From Neocallimastix lanati (nom. inval.) (taxonomy: Eukaryota > Neocallimastigomycota > Neocallimastigomycetes > Neocallimastigales > Neocallimastigaceae): a stretch of 30,000 bases of DNA. A model generated the notes under the pieces. It was not told the DNA's origin. It saw nothing but the letters and a program-made list of their open reading frames with translations, and searched no databases. The stretch spans positions 702,501 to 732,500 of the forward strand of contig JACVTC010000031.1 of the NCBI GenBank assembly GCA_016946835.1, written 5' to 3'. A program made the position numbers and the translations under genes. This document shows, one piece after another, positions 13,195-23,700 of this stretch; the stretch's first letter is position 1, and every line of letters starts with the position of its first letter.

Positions 13195-13265
13195 AACCTC
13201 CTGAGATATTTTCTATCATCTGGATCTCCAGCATAATTCGAGTCTGTCATAAGTTTAGTATTTCA
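13195..13265 (-). pseudogene. Copia RNase H fragment
   Basis: The minus strand reads KLMTDSNYAGDPDDRKYL, matching the copia RNase H start (usually gYsDaDwAGD..dRkStsGY). The first Asp of the active site is kept (TDSNYAGD), but the frame is short and the STSGY part has become YLRR. Only the N-terminal part of the domain remains next to the LTR. Confidence 0.8.
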
Positions 13266-13339
13266 CCTTTACTTTTATATGTGATTTTGTAAAATCTTTT
13301 GTAGAGTTTTTAAGTTTTTTTTTCTAAAAATATTTATTA

Positions 13340-13379
<40 letters not shown>

Positions 13380-13380
<1 letters not shown>

Positions 13381-13501
13381 CAAGTCATCCATTACGGGAT
13401 TTTCTTGAATGTTTTGCAACTTTGCCTGTGGCATAAAGCTATGTCTGATCTGGTAATAGCCTGTTAAATATAAAAGTGATCCTACGGCACTTTTATAGGA
13501 T

Positions 13502-13502
<1 letters not shown>
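13380..13502 (-). pseudogene. Copia RT/RNase H connection fragment
   Basis: The minus strand reads YKSAVGSLLYLTGYYQIRH and then PQAKLQNIQENPVMDDLK. This matches the copia block YrsavGSLLYLa.cTRPDI.yav..lar....P...H. The TRPDI box has decayed to YYQIRH. T runs flank it on both sides. Confidence 0.85.
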
Positions 13503-13539
<37 letters not shown>

Positions 13540-13588
13540 GTCATATTTCTTATGGTTAGTTGATAATTTATTTATTCCTGAACATGGT

Positions 13589-13645
<57 letters not shown>

Positions 13646-13689
13646 TCTAATATCTGTTACTTTGAAATTTTTTGTAAAAAAAAAAAAAA

Positions 13690-13770
13690 AAAGTCATTTA
13701 ATTAGTGGTGTTTCTGAAATGACGTTAATTGAAATTATTTTCTTTCGATTTTCGATTTCTAGTAGATAGA
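13690..13770 (-). pseudogene. Possible copia RT C-terminal relic
   Basis: One minus-strand frame reads LEIENRKKIISINVISET, resembling the copia LGIEI.r....i.isQ..Yi segment that lies between the YVDD box and the AVGSLLYL box. The position is right, but similarity is weak and the following sequence is interrupted by an A/T homopolymer. Confidence 0.4.
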
Positions 13771-13869
13771 TAGTCCGCTTTTTGTTGTATTTTGATATTT
13801 TTAAATTTTTTTTTTTTTTTTTTTTTTAATTTTATATATATATATATATAATTTTTATTTATTTCTGAT

Positions 13870-14459
13870 ATAATGACCTATGATTTAACAAGTTGTTCAC
13901 ATAAACATCTATTCTACATGATACCAACTTCACCGGCTATTTTCTTTAAAAAATACATGGTTCAGAAGAAAGTTGATTATATCCATTATTTTTAAAAGGA
14001 AATTAGAAAAATGTGTATACAACTGACGGCCTGACTGTTTAAGGTCATGTAAAGCTTTTTTTTTTTTAAGTAACCAATATCCTTATCCAAAGTTTTTTAT
14101 TACCTGGAGAGGGATAGTAATATATATTATTAATTTGGACTGTTATCGAGTGGAAGATTAAGATAAACAGCTTTAATGTCCAATTACATAACAGTCCAAA
14201 CTGAATTGAGATGCAATCGACAGTAATAATTTTAATTTTAGAGCTATCAATACTAAGAGTAGATAAATAAGTCAAGTTGTAGGCCAATAATACTTTTAGT
14301 TTGATTGAAACCTCTGGCTACGATACTTGTTGTAGAAATATAATAAGTCCCAGAATTTATATATCCATTTTGCTCCATTTTGTATAAAAACCATACCATT
14401 TTGACACTTATTGATATAGGCTTCCGAAATATTGAATTATCAACACATATTTTGAACAT
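13870..14459 (-). pseudogene. Copia reverse transcriptase, frameshifted and catalytically dead
   Basis: In minus-strand order: MVWFLYKMEQNG and TTSIVARGFNQTKS (family KWVykvK...G...yKARLVARGF.Q..G); after a frameshift, IQFGLLCNWTLKLF (family a.q.gl.i.QlDVKtAFL.G); after another shift, KALHDLKQSGRQLYTHFSNFLLK (shown here in part; family KsLYGLKQspR.WY); SSEPCIF; then VYVNNLLNH at the catalytic box. The usual YVDD is YVNN, so both metal-binding Asp residues are Asn, and the upstream catalytic Asp (QLDVK) aligns with Thr. Several stops and shifts break the frame. A T/A homopolymer precedes the KALHDLKQ block. Confidence 0.85.
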
Positions 14460-14513
14460 ATATTTGTCATAAAAACCTGTATGTTTATTTTAATAATTGG
14501 AAGCCTATATCAA
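14411..14513. repeat. 15-bp perfect inverted repeat, 73-bp loop
   Basis: TTGATATAGGCTTCC (14411-14425) faces GGAAGCCTATATCAA (14499-14513). The pair lies at the edge of the reverse transcriptase relic and marks the start of a hairpin-rich block. Confidence 0.85.
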
Positions 14514-14705
14514 ATATGATCAAAAAACAGCAATGATTATATATAAATGATATAGTTTTGAAAGTTCAATTAACGATACAGTTTTGATATATATTCAATT
14601 AACAAATATAGCTAAGTTGTTTAATAAAATCATATAACTTTTATAATTATTTTGAACAAATATAGCTATTACGTTTATATAAACTATATGGTTTTATAGT
14701 TAATA

Positions 14706-14788
14706 TTAGCAATATATGCATATGTTTATCAATTAACAACATAACATTTTTGAACATTAATAATAATAATATAAGCATATATTGCTAA
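14706..14788. repeat. 14-bp perfect inverted repeat
   Basis: TTAGCAATATATGC (14706-14719) faces GCATATATTGCTAA (14775-14788), separated by 55 bases. Confidence 0.8.
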
Positions 14789-14812
14789 TATATGTATATT
14801 TATGTTATGATT

Positions 14813-14941
14813 ATGCTAAAACTATGCATATATATTTTATTTATTTTTTTATTTTATTTTTATTTTATTTTTTATTTTTATTTTATTTTTTATTTTTATT
14901 TTTTGATGAAAATGGTATAGTTTTTAGCATAGTTTTAGCAT
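14813..14941. repeat. 15-bp perfect inverted repeat around an ATTTT tract
   Basis: ATGCTAAAACTATGC (14813-14827) faces GCATAGTTTTAGCAT (14927-14941). The loop is largely TTTTA-type pentamers (about 14836-14902). Confidence 0.85.
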
Positions 14942-15639
14942 CAAACACCTATGTGGTTCATCTATTAATATGGGCTTCCAAATAAAGACATATTGTATTT
15001 GCATGCCAAATATATGCATTTTATGTTCAAAAACATAGTTATTTTTGCAGAATGTTTATATATATATATATATTAGCAAAATGTGTTGTAAAATGGCATA
15101 CAAATACAATCATTCAACCATATTGTTCATAAAAATAATATATGCAGAAATATAGCTAAGTTATGCAAAATCTAGCTAGTTGAACAACATATGTTTTTGA
15201 TGGTTCAACTGGTCAAAAACATGCTCGGAATTCTAAAAAAACTAGCTAAGTTTTTGCAAAAAATACTTCAAAACACTATCATTTATATATAATCATCACA
15301 GTTTTGAACTTCATGAATTCTGAACTTGTATTAAATTAATTGAACAACATCATAGTTTTGTCATTCATTAAACTTCAAAAACATCATCATTCATAGTATT
15401 TCATAGCTGTTTTGTTCATTGAATTAATTAGGCCTGAAAATATTAATTAAAATATACTGGTTTTTATCATTTATTTTATCAAAAACTATGCTATGACATT
15501 TATTGATTAAGCCTTCCAAATTTAGATATATATCAACAATATGGTTTTTATAACAAATATATGCAAAAATGCTATGATTTTAAACCCAGAAAACACTTGT
15601 TTTTTTATTTTTATTTTTTTTTTTTTTTGATGTTTGGGT

Positions 15640-15789
15640 TACTACATTTGCTCACTCCCGACTAATCTCAACAAATCTCTGCAGTTCCACTGCGTTCCAT
15701 GCTCGATTTTCTTGTTTGTCTCCGTGAGCAGTATTGCGTAACGGTTCTTCTGGGGTTTTTAAAGTTTATAAGAGAGTTTTTGAACAGTT
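15640..15789. other. G+C-richer island downstream of the integrase relic
   Basis: About 150 bases have markedly more G and C than the flanks (for example TCTGCAGTTCCACTGCGTTC). On the minus strand this directly follows the integrase block. All three minus frames can be read for a while (one contains AHGDKQENRAWNAVELQ), but none matches the integrase C-terminal region that I would expect. I do not recognise it. Confidence 0.4.
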
Positions 15790-15870
15790 TATATATTTGG
15801 GAGTATAATTGACATGTTCCAACTTAAACCATTATTTTCTGGGTTGTACGAGGGGGGGGTGAGGAAGCTT
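15790..15870 (-). pseudogene. Copia integrase core fragment with missing catalytic Glu
   Basis: The minus strand reads PPSYNPENNGLSWNMSIILP, followed by a stop. The copia family has saPyNPqqNGlaERmNrtl, where the Glu after NGla is the third catalytic residue of the D,D35E triad. Here that position is Trp. The preceding zinc-binding and DDE segments are not recognisable upstream on this strand. Confidence 0.75.
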
Positions 15871-15908
15871 TCCTTTTATACCATTTTTCTAATACAGAAA
15901 TTTTTCCA

Positions 15909-15942
<34 letters not shown>

Positions 15943-16142
15943 TTTTATTGCAATATTCTCGACTTATGATCTGGCAGTCTAAGCATTTGGAAACTTTAAT
16001 GTAATATTATGTAAAAAAAAAAAAAAATTAAATATTTGTTCATTAGTAGTTGTTGTACATCAGTATTTTTCACTTCCTTTATAGAAATTTCATTTTAATT
16101 TAGCCATTATATCAAAAAAAAAAAAAAAAAAAAAAGCGCAAT

Positions 16143-16366
16143 TTAAAGATTTTTAATGTGTTTCAATGCATCTTTAGGTCCATTGGAACTAATGATTGTT
16201 TTAGTCAAGGGGATCATTATAAATTTTAGCAGTCTTTTTAACAATTGTTCAGAAAGATCACTATAAGTATCAGCATCACCAAGTCTTTATGCGTTAAAAT
16301 AAATTTCTAAAAAAAAAAAAAAAAAAAAAAAAGGTGTGATTAAATCTTTATCATCATGGTCAGAGA

Positions 16367-16420
<54 letters not shown>

Positions 16421-16551
16421 TCATTGATTCATTTTTAATTAAGAAAGGCCAATCATCAAAAGTTGGTCTTGTTAAGACAGATTTTTTTTTTTTTTTTTTG
16501 TTTTAATTGAAATTTAGTAAAAACATTTTTTAACACTTTAGATTCTTTAAT
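16143..16551 (-). pseudogene. Probable copia gag relic split by homopolymers
   Basis: Starting right inside the 5' LTR, the minus strand can be read in pieces: IKESKVLKNVFTKFQLK, a lysine-codon A run, SVLTRPTFDDWPFLIKNES, a second A run (16369-16418), SDHDDKDLITPF, then DADTYSDLSEQLLKRL and SNGPKDALKHIKNL before a stop. Gag is expected here by element order. The TFDDWPFLIKN segment fits the Trp-containing start of copia gag (n...W...m...), but gag is poorly conserved, so the assignment is mainly positional. Confidence 0.5.
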
Positions 16552-16552
16552 C

Positions 16553-16624
16553 TAAGAGAAAATAAAACATTTTTTTTTTATTATTAATTAAAATTTTATT
16601 TATTATTTAGAAGTAGTGTAATTT

Positions 16625-16658
<34 letters not shown>

Positions 16659-16725
16659 AGACAAAATTAAAAACTTATTTATACTAATTGAGGCTTGATA
16701 ATCATACAATGATATTATTTTAACA
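16553..16725 (-). repeat. Right (5') LTR of the copia relic
   Basis: This partner of 12918-13089 has the same orientation and nearly the same length (173 versus 172 bases). On the minus strand it begins TGTTAAAATAATATCATTGT, the copia-type TGTT terminus. The two copies differ by substitutions and by the length of the internal A run. I see no tRNA-type primer binding site directly inside it. Confidence 0.75.
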
Positions 16726-16756
16726 ATGAATTAAATATATATAAATAAAAATAAAA

Positions 16757-16792
<36 letters not shown>

Positions 16793-16812
16793 AAAATAAA
16801 ATTAAAATAATG

Positions 16813-16859
<47 letters not shown>

Positions 16860-17043
16860 TTAAATTGAATTAAGATAAATTTATATCTATATCTATATCT
16901 ATTTTTTTTTTTAAATTTTAATTCTTTTTAATTTTATTAACAATAAATAAAATTATTATATATAAAGTTGATTTTAACAGATATGATTATTTATTTATTT
17001 AAATATAAAAATAATATTTTTTTTTATTATTTATGTTTATTGT

Positions 17044-17079
<36 letters not shown>

Positions 17080-17455
17080 ATTAATTATTAATTTTTCATA
17101 TTTTTATATATAATTATTAATTATATTTACATTATTTATTTATTTATTTATTTATTATTACTTTTTTTTATTTTTAATTTTATTTTTTTAATTTATTTTA
17201 TTTTATATTGTTTTTTTTTTTTTAAAAAAAAATAAAATAATAAAAACAAATTATTATACTTTTATTTGTATTTATATATGCAATTTTATTTTTTTATTTT
17301 TTTATCAAGTTTATTATAATAGTTAAAAAAAAAAGTTGAATTTTATATTATTATTAATTATTAATTATTAATGATTTTTAATGATAGAGAGAAAATAAAA
17401 AAAAAAAAAAAAAAAAAAAAAAGAATTTTAATTTAATAAATAAAAATAAATAAAA

Positions 17456-17486
<31 letters not shown>

Positions 17487-17637
17487 ATTCATTTTTATTT
17501 TATCATTTTTTTTTTTTTTTTTTTTATATATTTTTATATTTTGTTCTATATTTTTGTGAAGAAAAAAAAAAAAAAAAAAAAAAAAAAAAGAAATTAATTA
17601 AATAGAGAATTTTATAAATTAAATAAAAACAATTTTT

Positions 17638-17679
<42 letters not shown>

Positions 17680-17725
17680 TAGATATTATGTATAATTTTT
17701 TTTTTTTTTTTTTTTTTAATCATCT
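16726..17725. other. A/T spacer between the retroelement and the coiled-coil gene
   Basis: It consists mainly of A and T homopolymers plus an AAT microsatellite (about 16810-16856). The part next to 17726 should contain the 3' UTR and polyadenylation signal of the minus-strand gene. No exon-like sequence is visible. Confidence 0.6.
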
Positions 17726-20700
17726 TTAATATATACTGGTTTGAGTACCAATATTACATGTATGATAAGCCATCATATCCTTTTCACGTTTCATTTGTTT
17801 AATGGTTTGATCTAATTCATCATTCCGTTCACTTTCCTTCTTTAATTGTTTTTGATAATCTTCTCTTACCTCTTGAAGCATCTTTCTAAATTCATTACGC
17901 ATCGTCTGTTCTTTAGTTCTTGCAGAGGCATTAGGAGAAACTTTACTACCTAAATTATCCACCGTAGCTTCCTGTAATTTTTTACGAAGATCTTCTATTT
18001 CTTCCTTTTGTTCCTTATTTATCTTATTCATCTTCATCTTTTCACCTTCAAAATCGGCTATATTCATGGTTAACCTTTCAAATTCTTTCAAGGTAGCCTC
18101 CATTTCTGTTTCTAGTCTTGCTTCTCTTGCTTCTCGCTTCTTTAACTCCTCCGTCAAGGTCTGTTCTCTATCCTTAAGATTTTGTACTTCATCAAAGGTG
18201 GCTCCGGTATCTCTCTGTCGAGCTTCCATCAATTCCTTATGAAGTTCATCAATCTGTTTTTGCGTTCTGGTTTGTTCATCGGTTAAATCAAGAATTTCCT
18301 TTTCATAATCACGTTTGGATCTATCCCACTTTTCACAATCATTTTGATACTTGAAATCTAAATCATCTAATTTATCCCGAAGCGTTTCGGCTTCCGATAG
18401 CTTTTCTTCAAGATCATCAATCATATTCTGATAGGATTGAGTAAGCGATTTCATATCCTTTTCATGTTGTTCAATAATACGTTCTATTTCTTTATTAGCA
18501 TGTGCTAATTCTTCTTCCTGCTCACTACCCTTCTTACGACTTTCCTTAAGATCTCTTTCTAAACCTCTTGCCTTTTCATCAGAATCTTGTAGCTTTTGAT
18601 TCAAGGTTTCAATCTTTTCTTGGAATTGTTCACGTTCTTGGAAGGATTTGGACTTAAAGTCTACGAGGGCACTTTCCGCATTATTTAATTGACCTTGCAT
18701 ATCTTCCACTAACTTCTCCATATTTTGAACCTTAAGTTGAGCATCTTCAGATTTGGATTCGGCATCCTTAGCCTTACGAATGGCTTCCTCTACTTCCTTA
18801 TCCTTATTGGAGAGGGTATCGTTCATTAAGTTCTTAGCAGATGCTAAGTTCTGTTTTACCCGATCTAATTCATCTCTTACATCCTTAGAATTATTAATTT
18901 CATTATCATATTTGGTTTGGAATTCTCTTACACGTAAATTTTGTTGTTCAATTTCATCTTCGGCATCTTGAAGCGCATGTTGAAGATCACGAATTTCATT
19001 CTTATAGCGACGCTTACATTTATCTTCGAATTCGTCCCTTTCGTTTTTCATGTCTTCCAATTCACGCTTCAAGGACATCTGTTCATCTAACAATTTAGAG
19101 TGAGCATCGGACATAGAGGTATGCTCATCCTTAAGATACTTGTAATCCATCTTCACATCTTCAAGTTCTTGTAAGAGCTTCTTTTCATAATCATCGGCCT
19201 TTCTTAACTGAGCATTCTTTTCGCTTAATTCCTCTTGAACCTTATTCAATTCACGCTTCACACTAACTATTCTATTTTCAGCATCGGCCAATTGATCGTT
19301 TTGCTTCTTCTTATCAAAGTTATTACCTCTTTCTTGTTGTTGCTTTTCGATCAAGAGGGTATCATACTTTTCTTGGAGAGCATTATTATTTTCTCTTAAT
19401 TTTTTAGATTTAGATTCCTCACTCTCTAATTCATACTTAACATCTTCCAATTCCTTCTTGATGGATTCATATCTACTATTTAGTTGTTCATATTCTTCTT
19501 GAACCTTATTATACTTGGTTCTCAATTCACCTAACTCTAAGGTATTCTTTGAAGCATCTCTAGAAAGTTGATTTTGTTCACTAGAGATATTCTTTAATTT
19601 TTGTTTTAAGGATTGATTTTCTTCACGGAGAGTATTAAGATCTTCAGCGGTATCCATTAATTCTTGTCTCTTACTATATAATTCATCGGAGGCATCTCTT
19701 TCCTTCATCTTTTTATTGTTTACTTCGCGTTCTAATTCACTGACATGATTCTTTAAGGTTTCAATCTTTTGTTTTTGATCTTCTACTTCACGTTGAGCCT
19801 TCATATAATTATCTTCTACCTTTCTAATTTCAGCTTCTAAATCATTATTTTCCTTCTTGTATTTTTCTTCTCTACTCTTACTTTCATTCAAATCATTCTT
19901 CATATCATTATTTTGACCTTCAGCAACCTTAAGGTCACGTTCTAAACGTGAAATTTCATTATTTTGATCAAAGATTTCTTTCTTTAAGTTAATCACTTCC
20001 ATTTTAAGGGTATCTGAATCACCACTACCACCCATCTTCTTTAAGGAAGCAGAACGTGGAGATATTGGGGATTTAAGATTTTGAAGGGTTTGCTTTTCCA
20101 TCTTATTCATTCTCTTTTGTTGCATTTCATTATCAGCTTCAGCTTCACGAAGCTTCTTCTTTAAATCTTGAAATTCCGTATTCATATCTTTGATACGTTT
20201 AAACTGTTCTTCATTATCCTCCAATAATAATTTGACAGTTTTTTCAAAATCTTCAACGGTGAAATGACGATTCGTTGTAATAGAAGAAGGTAAAGTTTGA
20301 TATAAAATTTCAATACTGGTTAATTTTGCCTTTAAATCAGAATTTTCTGCTTTCAATTTATCTATGGTATCATTTTGTTCAGAGGCTTGATCTTTTAATT
20401 CGGTATTTTCATCTTCTAATTCTCTTAACCTCTTCATATTACGTTGACGACTTAAACTATTCATCCATGAAGTGTTTGGTGAAGGTGCAGAAGAATTTTC
20501 ATTAAATTTATTTTCTAAAGTTTTAATTTCTTTACGTTGTTTTTCCAACTCCTTAATTTGTTGACGAAGTTCATCGACATGAGCACGATCCAACGTACTC
20601 ATATTGCTAGTATCGGTTGAATCCAATTTTTTTAATTCTAATTGAGCTTGTAATTGCAATACTAAAGCTTTCGATGCATCTAATTCATCTTTTTGTTCCT

Positions 20701-23700
20701 TCACAATATATACATTATCTTCTAATTCATGTTTCAATCTTCTAATGATATCCTCATTCTTTAATGATAAATCACCACCTGTTTGCCTTATTCTGTCTAT
20801 TTCCCAATTATATACACCAACAATATGTGAGAAATAATCATTCTGAGTAATTCTTAATTTATCACTCACTTTAAATAAATCTGCTGCTAATTTATCTAAT
20901 TTTCTATTGGTAGATGAAAGTTTTTCTTTTGCCGTCTTTTGAGTCTGTGAATCCTTTGCTCCATTTTTTACAATATTTATAACCGATTCCTGTATACTAG
21001 ATTCACTTTGTATTTTTGATTTAAGTGATGCTATCTGATCAGTATATTTTTTTATTTTTTCAGTTATAACATTAAATGTATCCTTATTTAAAATATAACA
21101 ATTTGAGGATAATGTATAAACATTTTCTAATAAATCTTTCATTAATAATTTATCTTTTTGAATATTAAAACTTGGATTTAAAGTATCCTCATTTTTATAC
21201 ATATGTGCATCTTCTCCAATCTTTAATGCTGCTAATATTGACATTGGACCACCTAATTTCTTTGGATCTTTTAATAATGCACTTTTCATTTCTGATATTG
21301 ACATATTAGATAGTGAGGTATTTCCATCCCTTTATTTAATTTAATATATAATATATATATTATATATATAATATTTAATATTTATAATTAATTTTATATA
21401 TCTTTACGTTTATATATATATTAACTAAAAAAAAAAAAAATAATAATTATATATATATATCTTAACTATATTCATTAACTATAAAAAATTTATTTATTAA
21501 CTATATAAAATAATTATATATATATATATATTTTTCCATACTTTTTGATTTCGGAGTTTTCTGTATTATTACGAGATTTCATTCTTGTTACACCTCTACT
21601 TTCTGATCTTGTTGGAAATATTGGTTTATTTTCTTGCATAACAGCAGTCGTTGATGATTCGGAAGAGAAATGACTCTCTTCTTTATTTAATTTTTTTATA
21701 AAAAAATATATATATAAATATAATGAAATATTACATAAAAATAATAAAATATTTAGTGTTTTTATTTTATATATATAATTAAAATATTATATATGAATAA
21801 ATATTAGTTATTTATATTTAAAAATATCAAAAAAAGAAAATTTAATATAAATATAAATATAAATATAAAAATAAATATATATAAAAAACTTAATAAGAGG
21901 TTTTACCTTCACGTGGGGTAACTGGAACTTGTCCTGCAGATAATGGGGAAGGTAAAGCAGAGTAAGGATCATCTTTTCTTTTAGGGAAATTAATGGAATT
22001 ATCATTATTACTACTAACACCGGGAGAGAAAGGTATTTTATTATCATTTTTTGATAGTTGATCTGTTTTTATTTTTGATAGTGATGCATTTCTAGGGAAT
22101 GTAGCTATAGAATGATTATAATCTTTTATGATACTTGAATTTTCCGCATTGGAAGAAGTATTAGGTAGTGGAGGAGGATTTGCATTTTTACTTTTTAATA
22201 TGGATATATCTGCTGGTGAAGACATTTTTCTATTATGTGTTCTTTCACCTCTATCTCTACGAACTCTCTCCCTATCCAAAGTTTTACTCTTATCGGCATC
22301 TCTATCTCTATCCCTTTCTTCTCTTCTTCTTTCTCTTTCTCTATCTCTCTCTAAAGTTCTACTTTTATCTCTTTCGCCTGTTCTACTCTTATCTCTTTCA
22401 TGATTACTTCTTTCTCTATCAATAGTTCTACTTCTATCCCTCTCAGGTATCTTACTTCTATCCCTATCAATAGTTCTACTCCTATCTCTATCTCTATCTC
22501 TATCTTTATCTCTTTCTTCTCTTCTTCTTTCTCTTTCATATCTACCTAACGTTTTACTTCTTTCTGTCACATCCCTTCTAGTTCTTGATTTATCTCTTTC
22601 TCCGGGTGATGATGGACGACGATGTCTACTTTTAGAACGTTCATGATGTCTCGAACGAGATCTATCATCATGACCATGTCTTTCTCTTTCTCTTGAACGA
22701 CCACTCCTTTCAGACATTTCATTTCTTGAACGTGAAGCTGATGTATTTCCTTCGGAACTTTTTGAGTTTTCGCTATTATCTAATTTTATACTAAAATCTT
22801 CTATTTCGTTGAGAAGGTTTGATAAATTTTGTTGTTCATCAATTTGGTTTCTATTCTATATTTTTTTGTTTAAATTATTTTTATTATTTTTATTATTTTT
22901 ATATATTATTTAGGAAATCAAAATTATTATTTTGGATATGCGTTAAAAACAAGAAAATTAAAAATGATATTATGATATTATTAATAAATAATATAATAGT
23001 TATGATAAATAGTGTATCAATAGTGTATCCAAATATATATTATTTTTCGTTGAAAAAATAAAATATTAATTAATTGGATAAATAAATTATATTAATATAA
23101 AAAAAAAAAAATATTATATTGTTTATATGACGGATAATTAAATATTCCAATAAAACATTTGGTATTAATAGATAGATAATAATATTTCAAAATATTATAA
23201 AATTTATTATTATTATTATTATGGTATATTATATATAAAAATTTAGTAATAAAATATTCATGGTTAGTATTTTGTTTTGTATTAAATATTTAGTAGAAAT
23301 TATTCATATATATATAATTTATATATATATATATATTTTTTTTTATAAAATAATATAAAAAAAAAAAAAAAAAAAAAAAAAGAATATTTTTATTTTCATA
23401 TTTTCATATTTATTATTATAGATAATTTTTAAGTTTTTTAAGTTTAAAGTGTTATATATAAATAAATATTGGTATATTGGTATCTGTATTCTTTTTCTTT
23501 AAAAAAAATTTTAGAATATATTTAAACAAAAAAATATGCTTACCGCATATTTGTCTTCTGCAATTTTCTGATTAAATCTCTTACGAGAACTTGTCAATAA
23601 AGACTATTTATTGGAAGAAGATAAATATTAAATATATATATTTATTATTTAATAAATTAATTTTTTAAAAAAATTATATATATATAAATAAAATACTTAC

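Larger units (their letters stand above)
14514..15640. other. Hairpin- and motif-rich block of unknown nature inside the copia relic
   Basis: This stretch lies between the integrase and reverse transcriptase relics. No frame of useful length is open on either strand. It repeats short motifs: TAGCTAAGTT about three times (near 14611, 15145 and 15244), GGCTTCCAAAT-like words (14419, 14972, 15508), and CAATTAAC. It also holds further inverted repeats, such as ATGTTTTTGA (15191-15200) against TCAAAAACAT (15213-15222). It could be the eroded integrase-RT linker or a nested small element. Confidence 0.5.
12918..16725 (-). mobile_element. Degenerate Ty1/copia LTR retrotransposon
   Basis: Read on the minus strand, relics appear in copia order: LTR, probable gag, integrase (YNPENNGLS), reverse transcriptase (VARGFNQTK, LHDLKQSGRQLY, VYVNNLL), AVGSLLYLT, RNase H (DSNYAGDPDDRK), LTR. 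The order gag-INT-RT-RNase H is diagnostic of copia; gypsy elements place integrase last. Frames are broken by stops, shifts and homopolymer expansions, and key catalytic residues are changed, so the element is dead. The span of about 3.8 kb is shorter than typical full-length copia elements (4.5-6 kb), so parts such as the protease and upstream integrase are lost or unrecognisable. No target-site duplication is clear. Confidence 0.85.

Noticed and set aside
13560-13769. Plus-strand 69-residue frame with a polyphenylalanine run
   Set aside because: It is the T homopolymer and the antisense of copia relics.
14066-14459. Two short minus-strand ORFs as independent genes
   Set aside because: Together they align with the copia reverse transcriptase order (VARGFNQTK then IQFGL) and are frameshifted pieces of one relic.
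18753-18971. 72-residue plus-strand frame
   Set aside because: It lies wholly antisense to the coiled-coil exon, with no homology or start context of its own.
17726-21304. Myosin heavy chain, kinesin or SMC identity for the coiled-coil protein
   Set aside because: There is no motor or ATPase head upstream. The true upstream exons encode an RS-rich segment, and the myosin-tail-like look is generic heptad composition.
22128-22425. Plus-strand Leu/Ser-rich frames opposite the RS domain
   Set aside because: They are antisense shadows of the AGA/GAT/TCT codon repeats of the minus-strand RS-rich exon.
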